Source: JBPCIX01 sp051005875 (GTDB lineage Bacteria; Actinomycetota; CADDZG01; JAHWKV01). Taken from it: a stretch of 64,000 nucleotides of DNA. Each line of letters begins with the position of its first letter. Position 1 is the first letter of the stretch. This document shows positions 48,258 through 57,857 of the stretch, one piece after another. The stretch is taken from the NCBI GenBank assembly GCA_051005875.1, contig JBPCIX010000077.1, positions 1-64,000 of the forward strand. The letters are read 5' to 3'. A model generated the notes under the pieces. It was not told the DNA's origin and did not search any database. It worked only from the letters and a program-made list of their open reading frames with translations. The position numbers and the translations under genes are program-made.

Positions 48258-48626
48258 TCAAGGCTCTTTCCCGGGCGGGTACTCCCGGATGTCCGGATCC
48301 GCCATCTGGGGATCCTGTTGGTTTACTGCGACGTCCGCGGGCTCCGTGGCGCCCAGCTTTGTGGTCACGGACTCGCTTTCAATAGGCAATGCTTTTGTTT
48401 CAGGCACAGGCCAAGGGTGGAACGCTGGATCATCGGCCGCTGAATCGTGAAAAGCAGGGTCATCCAGGCCCGCCTTGAGATCTTCAGTAAGGTCCCCCGT
48501 AACCTTTTTAAACTCCCTTAGCGCCTTGCCGGCCTGCCGTGCCATATCCGGTAGCCGGCGGGGACCGAAGACCAGTAGCGCGACTACGGCAATAACCATC
48601 ATTTCAGGAAAACCAATATTGCCCAT
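48258..48626 (-). CDS. tatA: Sec-independent translocase TatA/TatB family protein
   Basis: A 122-residue protein with the standard design: membrane helix (FPEMMVIAVVALLVFGPRRL), hinge GPRRLPD, amphipathic helix (MARQAGKALREFKKVTGDLT) and a long acidic, disordered tail. The FGPRRLPDMAR form is between TatA and TatB, and the longer tail leans to TatB. It helps export folded proteins with twin-arginine signals. Found right behind pafC, as in mycobacteria. Confidence 0.88.
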   Translation of the reverse strand: MGNIGFPEMMVIAVVALLVFGPRRLPDMARQAGKALREFKKVTGDLTEDLKAGLDDPAFHDSAADDPAFHPWPVPETKALPIESESVTTKLGATEPADVAVNQQDPQMADPDIREYPPGKEP

Positions 48627-48679
48627 TGTCCTAGAGTCTAAGGTCTGGCGTTGGCCTGCGCACCGAAATCTTTACTCAG

Positions 48680-49630
48680 TCACGATTCGTATCGAGCAGC
48701 GAGCCGGCAGGCCGACTGCCGGACTGCCTCGGCAAGCGATTTCGGTTCAATGACTCGGGCATACTTGCCGAGTCGGACCAACAGCCTCTCAAGCCAGATT
48801 GTCCCACCAGCAGTGAGCTGCACCCGGGTCCAGCCTCCCTTTCTGGGTGTTACTGAGATCGTCGGGTAGTACTCGGTGACCCAAGCCGCTTCAGGCCTTA
48901 GGTCGATTGTCACCGGCAAGGCGCCGGCAGACTGCACATATATCTGCTCGTACTTAGACAGATCCACGTCCGCAGGGATGATGGCCCGCTCGTCGAGGGT
49001 TTGCAAACGCCGGACTCTGTCAAGCCTAAAAATCCGTTCGGCCTCGACCTTGTTGCACCAGCCGAGCAAATACCAACGTCCCGCAGCGAAGAACAATGCC
49101 CAGGGGTCGACGTCGCGCTCAGTGATTTCTTCTTTCGAATGAGACTGGTACCTCAGATGGACCCGGAGGCCGCTTTCAATGGCCCTTCGGATCTCGGTAA
49201 GCTCATCCGAGGCAGCCACACCCACAGCCACCCGCTCAAGGGCCTCGGAGCCGAGGGCGTCTTTCAACCTTTCTGTGGCTCTAAGGATCGCCGGGTTGGG
49301 CTCGCCACCGGCAGCGGCCAATGCCCTTGCGCCCGCGTAAAGAAGGAGCCCTTCGGCGGGCGTCAGCCGAAGCGGGCGCGAAAAGTATTCGGCTGTTTTG
49401 ATCCAAACCTGGCCGGAGTCTATGTAGGCCTCGATTAGATCACCGGGCCCGTAACCGGGCAGCCCGCACATGAATAGAAGATTGAGGTCGGCGATGAGTT
49501 CCTTTTGAGTAAGGCCGAATCTGCCACACACTTCGTCGACCGAGATCCCAGAGTTGCGGAGCACAAAGGGCACCATGATCAAAAGACGAGCGAATCTAGC
49601 TTCTGTAGTTGTGACCGGTGTTGGGCTCAT
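48680..49630 (-). CDS. pafC: WYL-domain regulator PafC
   Basis: A 316-residue protein with an N-terminal winged helix (TEARFARLLIMVPFVLRNSG, SVDEVCGRFGLTQKELIADL), a WYL domain (HSKEEITERDVDPWALFFAA, GRWYLLGWCNKVEAERIFRL) and a C-terminal WCX part. It forms a heterodimer with PafB that switches on the LexA-independent DNA-damage response in mycobacteria. The ATG overlaps the pafB stop (ATGA). Confidence 0.93.
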   Translation of the reverse strand: MSPTPVTTTEARFARLLIMVPFVLRNSGISVDEVCGRFGLTQKELIADLNLLFMCGLPGYGPGDLIEAYIDSGQVWIKTAEYFSRPLRLTPAEGLLLYAGARALAAAGGEPNPAILRATERLKDALGSEALERVAVGVAASDELTEIRRAIESGLRVHLRYQSHSKEEITERDVDPWALFFAAGRWYLLGWCNKVEAERIFRLDRVRRLQTLDERAIIPADVDLSKYEQIYVQSAGALPVTIDLRPEAAWVTEYYPTISVTPRKGGWTRVQLTAGGTIWLERLLVRLGKYARVIEPKSLAEAVRQSACRLAARYES

Positions 49631-50601
49631 TTCTTTGGCTCACACATCTCGGCAAGCCGCTCATGCATGACCTCGCGGAGCTCAGGCGGAGCGGTAACCT
49701 CAGCCCCGTCGCCGAAACTAAGAACCCAACCGATGAACCCATCTACGTCGGTAACTTCAACGAACGCAATCGCCCCTCCCCCGGATTGCGACTGAAGATT
49801 AAGCCATGGAGATGAGCGCTCAGCCCACCAGGCAACGGAAGGAGCAAACACCACCTCGGCCTGCATTATTCGGATTCCCTGGACAAAGGGAGGAGTTTCA
49901 AGAGCCGCCTCGGCTCGAAAGTTCTCGGGAGCTTCAAAATCCGCTCCGGATTTCGTCGGGTCCGTCTGACGGATGACGCCCTGAACACGATCAAGTCGAA
50001 AGGAACGTACCTCGGTGCTGCCATGGTCCATTCCCACCAGATACCAAACTCCTTTGCGATGAACCAGACCGTAGGGATCGAGGATACGAACTGCCTCGCC
50101 ACTGCGACTCCTGTACGCAAAGGTCAATGTCTTCTTTTCCGTTACTGCCTCGAAAGCAATTGGAAGGCTTGGAGCGGTAAGACTGAGGTCGGCGCTCAGC
50201 CAATGTGGGTTAGTAGATTGTTCAACGGGTTTGTTGTGACCCAATTTCAACATGGCCGACCGGGCCGTGGCGTCATCGCGCATGCGAACAAGCCCCGCGG
50301 CCAGCCAAAGGGCCGCAAGTTCATCGGGTGCAAGTTCCAGCTCCGGCAAGTAGTAGCGATCTTTGGGGATTCGATAGCCTTCTTCTAATTCCCAAACATC
50401 CATCGGCGCCCGCTCAACGGGAATGCCCATCTCATGAAGTTCCTGCTTGTCGCGCTCGAACATGCGCTTGAAGGCATCCCACTGGTCCTGGCCATATCCG
50501 GGAATGGTTTGGTGAATCTCTTGAAGACTTATTGGTCGTGAAGTCTCGAGCAACATGACGATCAGGTTGAGCAGCCTTTCGGCCTTTGAAGCGTTAGTCA
50601 A
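49627..50601 (-). CDS. pafB: WYL-domain regulator PafB
   Basis: A 324-residue protein starting at TTG (50601), overlapping the previous stop. HTH part: KAERLLNLIVMLLETSRPIS, LQEIHQTIPGYGQDQWDAFK, RMFERDKQELHEMGIPVER. The WYL core is GEAVRILDPYGLVHRKGVWYL, VGMDHGSTEVRSFRLDRVQG. Together with PafC it regulates DNA-repair genes; the gene pair always lies near pafA although its product is not part of the proteasome. Confidence 0.93.
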   Translation of the reverse strand: MTNASKAERLLNLIVMLLETSRPISLQEIHQTIPGYGQDQWDAFKRMFERDKQELHEMGIPVERAPMDVWELEEGYRIPKDRYYLPELELAPDELAALWLAAGLVRMRDDATARSAMLKLGHNKPVEQSTNPHWLSADLSLTAPSLPIAFEAVTEKKTLTFAYRSRSGEAVRILDPYGLVHRKGVWYLVGMDHGSTEVRSFRLDRVQGVIRQTDPTKSGADFEAPENFRAEAALETPPFVQGIRIMQAEVVFAPSVAWWAERSSPWLNLQSQSGGGAIAFVEVTDVDGFIGWVLSFGDGAEVTAPPELREVMHERLAEMCEPKK

Positions 50602-51676
50602 TTTCGTAGATGAGCTTGCCCGCTACCAGGCCTGCGGCCCCTGCAGCCATAAAAAATTCGGGATCGTCGACGACGGACCGGCCCATTGTCTCGGGGGTCA
50701 AGTCGAATTCCTTAAGCGCCGGTTCGGTCTCCCAGGCGTCGACGATTCGAATATCGTGCATGTCGCTGAGCCCCTGGCCGGCAAGAGCAGCCATTACCTG
50801 GTTCAGCTTGTCGAGTTCGAAGTCGGGTACGGCAATGGTCCCCCTGGCTACAGCTCCAAATCTTAGTGCGGCTAAACAATGCCGGCTGACGCCGTGGTGG
50901 CGGGGCCTTTGGTCGGCGAACGAAATTCTGAGCGCCGCGATTGGGCGGCCTCCAAGAGCGGCTGCGGCCGATACCACCTGCCCTTGCTCCATGCCCGTGT
51001 GGCCCAATAACGTATTTGTTCCGACGACCCCGGGTCCCACCGAGACAACCGTCACGTCGGCCTTTAGCACTTCACTGGCCGCCATGAGCGAACTGAAAAT
51101 GTTGATGGACTCAAGATCACCGCCGAAGGCGTGTCCGCATGTGATCGTAGCCTGAATTAAGTCCCGGTTTTTCAGCTCTGCAACCACCCTGCTGTGCGCG
51201 ATCGGCAAAGCGCCACCGTCGGTCATGATGTAGGCGATGGTGAGGTCAGGGTCCATGTGTTTCAACATGGCTACCGCCGGCGCCACTTGCGAGTGCAGGC
51301 CACAGGCAACGACGGGCATACCGGCCAGCGAGTCCGCCTCGGCCAAAAGTTCGTGGTGCTCGCTTTCGGGGGCCTCAGCCACCAACGTGTCCATTTGCCA
51401 GGGCGTGTATCTGAGCTTCATGATGTGTCCCGGCGACCTAGATTCGACTTTGTCCAGCCCCAGGTTCCACAAAACGAAGTCATCGCCCCCGGTCCCGAGG
51501 GCAAGTTCCACCGCGGTAGTATTTATGACCACCCTGTCCCCCACGGTCAGCTTGCCGGTCATAACCGGAAAGCTGGTAGCCTGACGATTCCTTCGGCCGA
51601 GCTTGACCGTCACCCGCTCGATCCCCTCACTGGAATCGAGGACCTTGGCGACGACGCCTGTGCTAAATCTGGCCAA
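50594..51676 (-). CDS. DUF3866 family protein
   Basis: A 360-residue protein from TTG at 51676 with GGGAGG at a good distance. The start MARFSTGVVAKVLDSSEGIE and the segments LGTGGDDFVLWNLG, HIMKLRYTPWQMDTLVAEAP and VSVGPGVVGTNTLLGHTGME match DUF3866. The stop overlaps the start of pafB. A 15-bp repeat array lies just upstream of the ribosome site. Function unknown; its place between pafA and pafB is a common feature of early-branching actinobacteria. Confidence 0.88.
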   Translation of the reverse strand: MARFSTGVVAKVLDSSEGIERVTVKLGRRNRQATSFPVMTGKLTVGDRVVINTTAVELALGTGGDDFVLWNLGLDKVESRSPGHIMKLRYTPWQMDTLVAEAPESEHHELLAEADSLAGMPVVACGLHSQVAPAVAMLKHMDPDLTIAYIMTDGGALPIAHSRVVAELKNRDLIQATITCGHAFGGDLESINIFSSLMAASEVLKADVTVVSVGPGVVGTNTLLGHTGMEQGQVVSAAAALGGRPIAALRISFADQRPRHHGVSRHCLAALRFGAVARGTIAVPDFELDKLNQVMAALAGQGLSDMHDIRIVDAWETEPALKEFDLTPETMGRSVVDDPEFFMAAGAAGLVAGKLIYEID

Positions 51677-51686
51677 GCAGGTCCCT

Positions 51687-51731
51687 CCCGATCTTCATTC
51701 GCCCGATCTTCATTCGCCCGATCTTCATTCG
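51687..51731 (+). repeat. 15-bp tandem repeat, 3 perfect units, in the pafA/DUF3866 gap
   Basis: CCCGATCTTCATTCG at 51687, 51702 and 51717, all identical. It fills nearly the whole gap between the pafA stop (51737) and the start of the DUF3866 gene (51676). As it lies outside any reading frame, the 15-bp period is not held by codons. Confidence 0.96.
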
Positions 51732-51736
51732 ATTGG

Positions 51737-53089
51737 TCACAACGCTGAAATCAATCTTGCGACCCGCTCGTCGGTGTGCTTAAACGGATCCTTACAAAGA
51801 ACCGTCCTTTGGGCCTGGTCATTCAATTTCAAGTGGACCCAGTCAACGGTGAAATCTCGGCGTCTCTTCTTAGCCGCCCTGATGAACTCACCCCGCAATT
51901 TAGCCCGGGTGGTTTGCGGCGGGTTCAGCTTTGCCTCATCGATCTCCTGGTCGGTCACGTAGCGCTCGGCAAGGCCATTTCTCTCGAGTAAGTAATAAAG
52001 ACTTCGGCGCCGTGACACATCATGGTAAGCAAGGTCCATCAGCGCGAGCTTAGGATGACCGAGCCCAATTTCATGCCTTGCCTGGAAGGCTTCCAGCAAC
52101 TTGTACTTCATTACCCAATCGATCTTCGAATCAAGCTGCATAAAGTCATCCTCCAAAGCGACAAGGCACCCCTCCCAATCCTTAACTATTTGCTTCATTT
52201 CCGGATCGTCTCGACGATCAACGTACTTAGCTGCACGGCTAAGGTACTCCCATTGCAACTCGATGGCCGAAGTCTCGCGGCCATTGGCGAGGCGCACTTT
52301 ACGGCGGCAGGTTATATCGTGCGAAATCTCTCGTATGGCCTTGATGGGATTCTCGAGGGTTAAGTCACGCATCACCACTCCTTCTTCAAGCATTCGAAGG
52401 AGCACCGACGTGGTGGCGACCTTGATCCAGCCGGAATATTCGCTCATGTTCGAGTCACCGACGATGACATGAAGCCGGCGAAATTTCTCAGCATCTGCAT
52501 GTGGCTCATCTCTGGTGTTAATAATTGGCCTGGAACGGGTGGTGGCTGAAGAAACTCCTTCCCAGATATGTTCTGCCCTCTGGGAAATGCAGTACAGGGC
52601 GCCCCTGGCGGTCTGTAGAACTTTGCCCGCTCCGGAAAAGATTTGCCTGGAAACAAAAAACGGGATCATGACTTCGGCAAGTTTGCCGAACTCGCCGTAG
52701 CGGCTTACCAGGTAGTTCTCGTGACATCCGTAAGAGTTGCCCGCTGAGTCAGTATTGTTCTTAAAGAGGTAAACCTGCCCGGAAATACCTTCTTCCCTAA
52801 GGCGCATTTCAGCCGCGTTGACGAGCGATTCGAGTATGCGCTCCCCCGCTTTATCATGGACAATAAGCTCACGAATGTCGTCACATTCGGGAGTTGCATA
52901 TTCTGGATGCGATCCTACGTCGAGATAAAGCCTGGCCCCATTTTCCAGAAAGACATTAGACGATCGCCCCCACGACACAACCCGGCGGAACAGGTAACGG
53001 GCAACTTCATCGGGCGATAAACGACGCTGTCCGCGAAAAGTACAGGTAACCCCATATTCATTTTCCAGCCCGTAAATTCGTCTTTCCAA
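51737..53089 (-). CDS. pafA: Pup--protein ligase
   Basis: A 450-residue ligase starting at TTG (MERRIYGLENEYGVTCTFRG). The carboxylate-amine ligase fold holds the Mg/ATP residues in YGLENEYGV (Glu) and RLYLDVGSHPEYATPECDD. Further conserved: NNTDSAGNSYGCHENYLVSR and RPIINTRDEPHADAEKFRRL. It links the C-terminal Glu of Pup to lysines of target proteins. It lacks the loop found in Dop. It stands 20 bp behind prcA. Confidence 0.96.
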   Translation of the reverse strand: MERRIYGLENEYGVTCTFRGQRRLSPDEVARYLFRRVVSWGRSSNVFLENGARLYLDVGSHPEYATPECDDIRELIVHDKAGERILESLVNAAEMRLREEGISGQVYLFKNNTDSAGNSYGCHENYLVSRYGEFGKLAEVMIPFFVSRQIFSGAGKVLQTARGALYCISQRAEHIWEGVSSATTRSRPIINTRDEPHADAEKFRRLHVIVGDSNMSEYSGWIKVATTSVLLRMLEEGVVMRDLTLENPIKAIREISHDITCRRKVRLANGRETSAIELQWEYLSRAAKYVDRRDDPEMKQIVKDWEGCLVALEDDFMQLDSKIDWVMKYKLLEAFQARHEIGLGHPKLALMDLAYHDVSRRRSLYYLLERNGLAERYVTDQEIDEAKLNPPQTTRAKLRGEFIRAAKKRRRDFTVDWVHLKLNDQAQRTVLCKDPFKHTDERVARLISAL

Positions 53090-53108
53090 ATCACCGCCTC
53101 ACCCCGAT

Positions 53109-53792
53109 TTAGGCAAGAAGCGCACTAACCTCTTTGTCTAGCAAACGGCGGAACTTGCGGCGCTCGCGGGTGCGATCAAGTACTGCCACTTCAAGGTTCC
53201 CGGTAGCGGGAATGTCGCGGCTTTCGACCTCGGCCAGGGCGGCAAGCCCAAGTTTCACGCCGGCCGCCACCGCCATATCGGCCTTGTAGTGGGTGGTGAG
53301 ATACCCGGCGAGATCCTCCGAGTTGCCCCCCATAGCGACAAAGTCTTCCTCGTCGGTGACCGAGCCGTCGTACAAGATTCTGTAAAGCTCATTCGATTGA
53401 GCGTCAATGCCTACCTGGGCCACGAGAATTTCCACCTCGAAAGGCTTCATAGCTTCGGTGAAAATCTGACCGAGAATTTGCGAATAGGAGTTGGCAAGTC
53501 CTCGCGCCGTAACATCATCGCGTGAGTAAGAGTACCCCCGAATATCCGCCTGGCGAATGCCGTGCATGCGAAGACTTTCGAACTCGTTGAATTTTCCAAC
53601 TGCGCCAAAGGCCATCCTGTCGTAAATCTCCGAAATCTTATGGAGAGTGGCAGAAGGATTCTCGGCCACAAACAAGATCCCGTCCTTATAGGCCAAGGCG
53701 ATAACAGACTTACCGCGAGTAATGCCCTTTCGCGCGTAGTCGGACTTGTCCTTCATCAGTTGTTCTGGTGAGACGTAAAAAGGCATCGACAT
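53109..53792 (-). CDS. prcA: Proteasome alpha subunit
   Basis: A 227-residue alpha subunit with the gate-forming N-terminus MSMPFYVSPEQLMKDKSDYA, then ARKGITRGKSVIALAYKDGI and YDRMAFGAVGKFNEFESLRM. It forms the outer rings of the 20S core, binding the Arc ring. It lacks the catalytic Thr, as usual. The start has AGGA 6 bp upstream and follows prcB with 8 bp between. Confidence 0.96.
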   Translation of the reverse strand: MSMPFYVSPEQLMKDKSDYARKGITRGKSVIALAYKDGILFVAENPSATLHKISEIYDRMAFGAVGKFNEFESLRMHGIRQADIRGYSYSRDDVTARGLANSYSQILGQIFTEAMKPFEVEILVAQVGIDAQSNELYRILYDGSVTDEEDFVAMGGNSEDLAGYLTTHYKADMAVAAGVKLGLAALAEVESRDIPATGNLEVAVLDRTRERRKFRRLLDKEVSALLA

Positions 53793-53800
53793 GGGAGGTC

Positions 53801-54664
53801 CTACTCGACTTGCTCAGAGGCGCCGGGGATCCGCTCATCGGATTGAACGGCGCCGGCGGATCGGCGCTCCTGCAGCAAGGCTTCGAACAGAGCGGCTATT
53901 TCGTCGTCGGGGATTTTGGCGAAACCTTCGGCAGAAATCGAGGCGATGTTGGGATAAATGTTACGAAGCACGTCGGGGCCGCCGGTGCCGACATCTTCCT
54001 CTGAAGCGTCGAACAGGGCCTCGAGCGCAACCTTTACCGCCTCGTCTCTTGTGATGTCGGGCCGGTACCGTTTCTTAATGGTGGCTCGGGCGTCGCGGCC
54101 CCCCGAACCGGTTGCCCAATAGTCGCTTTCTTCATAGCGTCCGCCGGTAAGGTCGTATTTGAAGATCCGGCCAACCTCTGCCCCCAGGTCGAAGCCGGCG
54201 AATAGCGGGACAACCGCCAGTCCTTGCATCGCCATGGGAAGGTTCGCTCGGATCATCTGCGACAACTTGTTGGCCTGGCCTTCAAGGCTGAGACGTTCGC
54301 CCTCGATCTTCTCGTAATGCTCAAGCTCGGTCTGGAACAAGCGGGTCATTTCAATGGCAGGCCCTGCTGTGCCCGCGATCGCCACGGCCGACCAGTTGTC
54401 TGTTGCGAAAACCTTTTCGATAGACCGATGGGCAATTGAATAGCCTTCGGTGGCACGGCGGTCTCCCGCTATGACCACGCCTCCCCTGTGCCGAAGCGCA
54501 AGGATCGTAGTCGCATGAGCAAACTGAGGCTCAGCGCCGGAGATCTGTGTCGCGCCGGGCATTCTGCCCTCCGCATTTGCGCCGCGGTTCATCAGATCAC
54601 TAAATGACGAGGGGCCGAGTTCGGCAGAGGGCGATCGTGAAAAGGGCAAGTTGGGAAAATCCAT
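53801..54664 (-). CDS. prcB: Proteasome beta subunit
   Basis: About 287 residues from the ATG at 54664 (MDFPNLPFSRSPSAEL), because further upstream the frame overlaps the pup gene. A 51-residue propeptide ends FAHA, and the mature N-terminus is the nucleophile Thr52 in TTILALRHRGGVVIAGDRRA. The Asp and Lys of the active site are seen in GDRRAT and the IEKVFATDNWSAVAIAGTAG segment. It makes the proteolytic inner rings of the 20S proteasome. Confidence 0.96.
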   Translation of the reverse strand: MDFPNLPFSRSPSAELGPSSFSDLMNRGANAEGRMPGATQISGAEPQFAHATTILALRHRGGVVIAGDRRATEGYSIAHRSIEKVFATDNWSAVAIAGTAGPAIEMTRLFQTELEHYEKIEGERLSLEGQANKLSQMIRANLPMAMQGLAVVPLFAGFDLGAEVGRIFKYDLTGGRYEESDYWATGSGGRDARATIKKRYRPDITRDEAVKVALEALFDASEEDVGTGGPDVLRNIYPNIASISAEGFAKIPDDEIAALFEALLQERRSAGAVQSDERIPGASEQVE

Positions 54665-54716
54665 AGTTGTGGCCAGTCTATTAGAGACGAAGGAGATTCG
54701 AAGATGGACGAGCGGC

Positions 54717-54908
54717 TTATTGGCCGCCTTTTTGTACATACGAGCGCACGAATTCTTCGGCGTTTTCCTCAAGGACTTCGTCGATCTCGTCGATGAGGCT
54801 GTCTATTTGCTCGGTGTTCTTGCGCTCTCGGGCGGCGGGCGCGGCTGGCTGAGGCTCGTCTTCCGCTGCCTTTTTCTTCGCACGCTTTACTTCTTCGCCT
54901 GCCGGCAT
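54717..54908 (-). CDS. pup: Prokaryotic ubiquitin-like protein Pup
   Basis: A 63-residue protein: an N-terminal disordered acidic/basic part (EEVKRAKKKAAEDEPQPAAP) for threading into the proteasome and a C-terminal helix (NTEQIDSLIDEIDEVLEENA, EEFVRSYVQKGGQ). The ending GGQ must be deamidated by Dop to GGE before use. The gene lies between dop and prcB, as is standard. Confidence 0.97.
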   Translation of the reverse strand: MPAGEEVKRAKKKAAEDEPQPAAPAARERKNTEQIDSLIDEIDEVLEENAEEFVRSYVQKGGQ

Positions 54909-54948
54909 ACCTCACCCTCCATTAACTTATATGTCCATTGTAAAGCCG

Positions 54949-56433
54949 CTACGCGTCTAGTGCCTCCAGTAGGTCTGCCGCCGTTTTTGATGAATTGATC
55001 AAACTCTCGGTGGCTTGCCTGTTGCCCCTTAGCGGCTCCATCATTGAAATTTTCTTTAAGGTCTCGGCACCGGTGTCGAACATCATTCCATCCCACGATG
55101 CCGCGGTCACATCGGACGAGAACTTACTGAGAACAGTTCCCCGGAAGTAGGCCCTGGTGTCGAACGGAGGCTGTGACACGGCGCTCGCAATTTCAGCCTC
55201 GGTGACCATGGTTTCAAAGTGACCCTGTTCGACCAATTTGTAATAAATTCCTTTTCCAACGCGGACGTCGTGATACTGCAAATCCACCAACGAAAGTCTT
55301 GGATCCGGCCAGTCGAGCTTGTGCCGCTCCTGGTAAGCCTTGAGCGTCTTGAATTTGGCGACCCAGTCGAGTTGACGGTCAAGCGTCATCGGGTCGGTCT
55401 CAAGTCCCATTAAGACCTGCTCCCACCGAGTGGTTACCTCTGCCAGAACCTCGTTGTCGTCCTGTTCGACCAGGTACTTTTTCGCCCAGTCTAAGAACTC
55501 CCACTGCAGATCCACGGCGGTGATCGTGCGGCCATCAGCAAGAGCTACTTTGGCGCGGCAAGTCGGATCGCGCGAGATCGCCCTAAGGGCGGAGATCGGT
55601 TCCGCCAAGGTTAGGTCCGCGGCAATAAAGTCGTCCTCGACCATTTGAAGCAGTAGGGCCGTGGTGCCGGTCTTGAGAAAAGTCGCTATTTCGCTCATGT
55701 TGGCATCGCCGATAATCACGTGCAGCCGCCTGTATTTGTCGGGGTCGGCGTGGGGCTCGTCTCTGGTGTTGATGATGGGCCGCTTGAAGGTGGTCTCGAG
55801 GCCCACCTCGACTTCGAAGAAGTCGGCCCTTTGTGAGATTTGATACTTAACAAGCTCGGTGCCGGGTTGGCCCTCTGTGCCGATCTTTCCAGCGCCGGTA
55901 AATACCTGACGGGAAACCAAAAAAGGAGTGAGCATTTTCACAATACTTGGGAACGGAGTGGACCGCGAGACCAGGTAGTTTTCGTGACAACCGTAAGAAT
56001 TGCCCTTGCCGTCCGAATTGTTCTTATACACGAGGATTCGCTGTCCCTCAGGCAGCGCTGTGGACGCCGAATGCAGGCTGGCCGCCAGCACGCGCTCCCC
56101 CGCCTTGTCGTGAATGACGAGATCCCGGGCATTCGTGCATTCAGGCGTGCAGTACTCTGGATGAGCATGGTCAACGTAGTAGCGAGCGCCGTTTTCGAGG
56201 ATCACCGAGACCAAAGACCCTTCATCTTCCGCCGGCTCCAGCCCCGGCCGCTCGAAACCCCTGGCGTCTCGCAACGGGCTTTCTTCTTCATAATCCCAAC
56301 GGACTCTTTTAAGTCGAGGCGAGGCGTAGGAGTTAATCAGAATCGAGGAAGCAAGAATCGGGTTGGAATCCTCCGTCCCTTTGGCGATGATCCCGTATTC
56401 AGTTTCAATTCCCATTACCTTGAGGATTGCCAC
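54949..56433 (-). CDS. dop: Pup deamidase/depupylase
   Basis: About 494 residues from GTG at 56433 (MAILKVMGIETEYGIIAKGT), chosen because GGAGG lies five bases upstream; a GTG 12 bp before has no such site. Glu in GIETEYGI and the segments NGARYYVDHAHPEYCTPECT, NNSDGKGNSYGCHENYLVSR and NTRDEPHADPDKYRRLHVII show the fold shared with PafA. The extra acidic stretch DYEEESPLRDARGFERPGLE corresponds to the Dop loop. It turns Pup-Gln to Pup-Glu and removes Pup from targets. Confidence 0.95.
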   Translation of the reverse strand: MAILKVMGIETEYGIIAKGTEDSNPILASSILINSYASPRLKRVRWDYEEESPLRDARGFERPGLEPAEDEGSLVSVILENGARYYVDHAHPEYCTPECTNARDLVIHDKAGERVLAASLHSASTALPEGQRILVYKNNSDGKGNSYGCHENYLVSRSTPFPSIVKMLTPFLVSRQVFTGAGKIGTEGQPGTELVKYQISQRADFFEVEVGLETTFKRPIINTRDEPHADPDKYRRLHVIIGDANMSEIATFLKTGTTALLLQMVEDDFIAADLTLAEPISALRAISRDPTCRAKVALADGRTITAVDLQWEFLDWAKKYLVEQDDNEVLAEVTTRWEQVLMGLETDPMTLDRQLDWVAKFKTLKAYQERHKLDWPDPRLSLVDLQYHDVRVGKGIYYKLVEQGHFETMVTEAEIASAVSQPPFDTRAYFRGTVLSKFSSDVTAASWDGMMFDTGAETLKKISMMEPLRGNRQATESLINSSKTAADLLEALDA

Positions 56434-56570
56434 GTCTGCCTCCACAACTAGGACACGAGCTGAGCCCGGTCAGGCAAGAGCCCTCAACCCATCATACGGG
56501 TCATTGAAAGCAACAATTGCTCCCGGAAAGTCGCAACCGGTAGTAACGCCAACCGTTTAAGATACCTGAT

Positions 56571-57857
56571 ATGTCATTAATGCCCCCTCCGGTAAGAAAC
56601 GTGCCGGCGCCAAAGCACCGCCCCGACCGGCCTTCCAGGTTAAGGCCTTCCAGGTTAAGGCCACCCAGGTTAAGGCCAGGCGGAGTGGGACGAGGCCCCG
56701 GGAAGCACTCTTACCGCCCGCCTGCCAAGCGGCCCGGCCATGGGCGCTGGTGGCTCAGCCGCGCTAGACATTTTCTCGGCCGTCTGGATCTTGAAAGGGC
56801 TAGACGATCCTTCGCCCGGGCAAACGAAGGGCCTGCTTGGATTCGAATAGCTCGTGTGGCCATCGTCACTTCCGTTCCTGTTGGGTTGGCCGCGTTGCCC
56901 ACGGCGACTTATGACCCTAAACCTCCAACGACAGTTTCAGTTTCCGGGAAGTTGGTTTTGCTGCCGCCTCAAGTAACGCTGTCATCGGCCTTCAAGCAAT
57001 TGGGTGGCGGCCCGCAACCAGGCCGAATCATGAGCGTGCTCGGAAACCCCCTGGGTCCGGCCGACACATCGCCGATCGTAAGGCTGAACGGCAACCCAAC
57101 ATTGCCTTCAATTCAACTTCGAAACGGTGACCGCCTGGAATTCCAAAATGGCGCAGATAAACCAGAGCCGGCCGTTCAGGAAACCTATGCGCAAGCAGAA
57201 GGAAATCCTCAGTTCTTAATCGGCAGCGGGAGTGTGACTGTGCTGAGAGGCACCTTGTCGGGTCAAATCCAAACGCTCGCATCCACCCCGGGGACCGGCG
57301 CCCCCCAGGTGGCATTGACCTTCGATGATGGTCCAAGCCCCCTGTACACGCCTGCGATCCTAGACATCTTGCGAAATGCTGGAGTAAAGGCGACTTTCTT
57401 TCCATTGGGAAGAACGGCTTCGCGAAACCCAGACCTTGTTCGGCGCCTAGTCGCCGAAGGCATGCACATCGGCAATCACAGCTGGGACCATCCCGTACTG
57501 ACCAACAAGCCGGCCAAATTCGTAATCGATCAGCTAAAAAGGTCCGAAGATACGCTCAGCGCGCTCGGGGCTTCGGTAAGTGTTTTTCGACCCCCCTTCG
57601 GTAGCTTTCAGCCTTCCACCCTCAAAACCGCGGAATCCCTCCACCTGAAGACGGTGATTTGGAGCGTGGACTCACTCGATTGGAAAAAGACCGGAACGGA
57701 GCAAATCGTTGACCGCGTTCTTTCATTGGTGCGACCGGGTTCGATAATTCTCCTTCACGACGGTGGCGGAAACAGAAGTCAGACAGTAGCTGCCCTCCCA
57801 CAAATAATCTCAACCCTTAAAGCGCGCGGCTACCAATTCGCCCTCTTGGGAGGCTAA
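56571..57857 (+). CDS. Polysaccharide deacetylase (NodB-type), exported
   Basis: A 428-residue protein. The basic, Pro/Arg-rich N-terminal 80 residues lead to one membrane helix (IARVAIVTSVPVGLAALPTA). A linker with a beta-rich domain follows (QVTLSSAFKQLGGGPQPGRI), then the NodB domain (from about 235): ALTFDDGPSPLYTPAILDIL (catalytic Asp pair), HIGNHSWDHPVL (His-x-x-x-His metal site), FRPPFGSF and IILLHDGGGNRSQTV. It removes acetyl groups from a wall or capsule sugar. It interrupts the usual arc-dop neighbourhood on the opposite strand. Two 15-bp repeats lie at its two ends. Confidence 0.92.
   Translation: MSLMPPPVRNVPAPKHRPDRPSRLRPSRLRPPRLRPGGVGRGPGKHSYRPPAKRPGHGRWWLSRARHFLGRLDLERARRSFARANEGPAWIRIARVAIVTSVPVGLAALPTATYDPKPPTTVSVSGKLVLLPPQVTLSSAFKQLGGGPQPGRIMSVLGNPLGPADTSPIVRLNGNPTLPSIQLRNGDRLEFQNGADKPEPAVQETYAQAEGNPQFLIGSGSVTVLRGTLSGQIQTLASTPGTGAPQVALTFDDGPSPLYTPAILDILRNAGVKATFFPLGRTASRNPDLVRRLVAEGMHIGNHSWDHPVLTNKPAKFVIDQLKRSEDTLSALGASVSVFRPPFGSFQPSTLKTAESLHLKTVIWSVDSLDWKKTGTEQIVDRVLSLVRPGSIILLHDGGGNRSQTVAALPQIISTLKARGYQFALLGG
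56629..56673 (+). repeat. 15-bp tandem repeat, 3 units, in the deacetylase N-terminus
   Basis: GGCCTTCCAGGTTAA (56629 and 56644) and GGCCACCCAGGTTAA (56659, two changes), read in frame as RPSRL-RPSRL-RPPRL in the cytosolic tail. Confidence 0.93.
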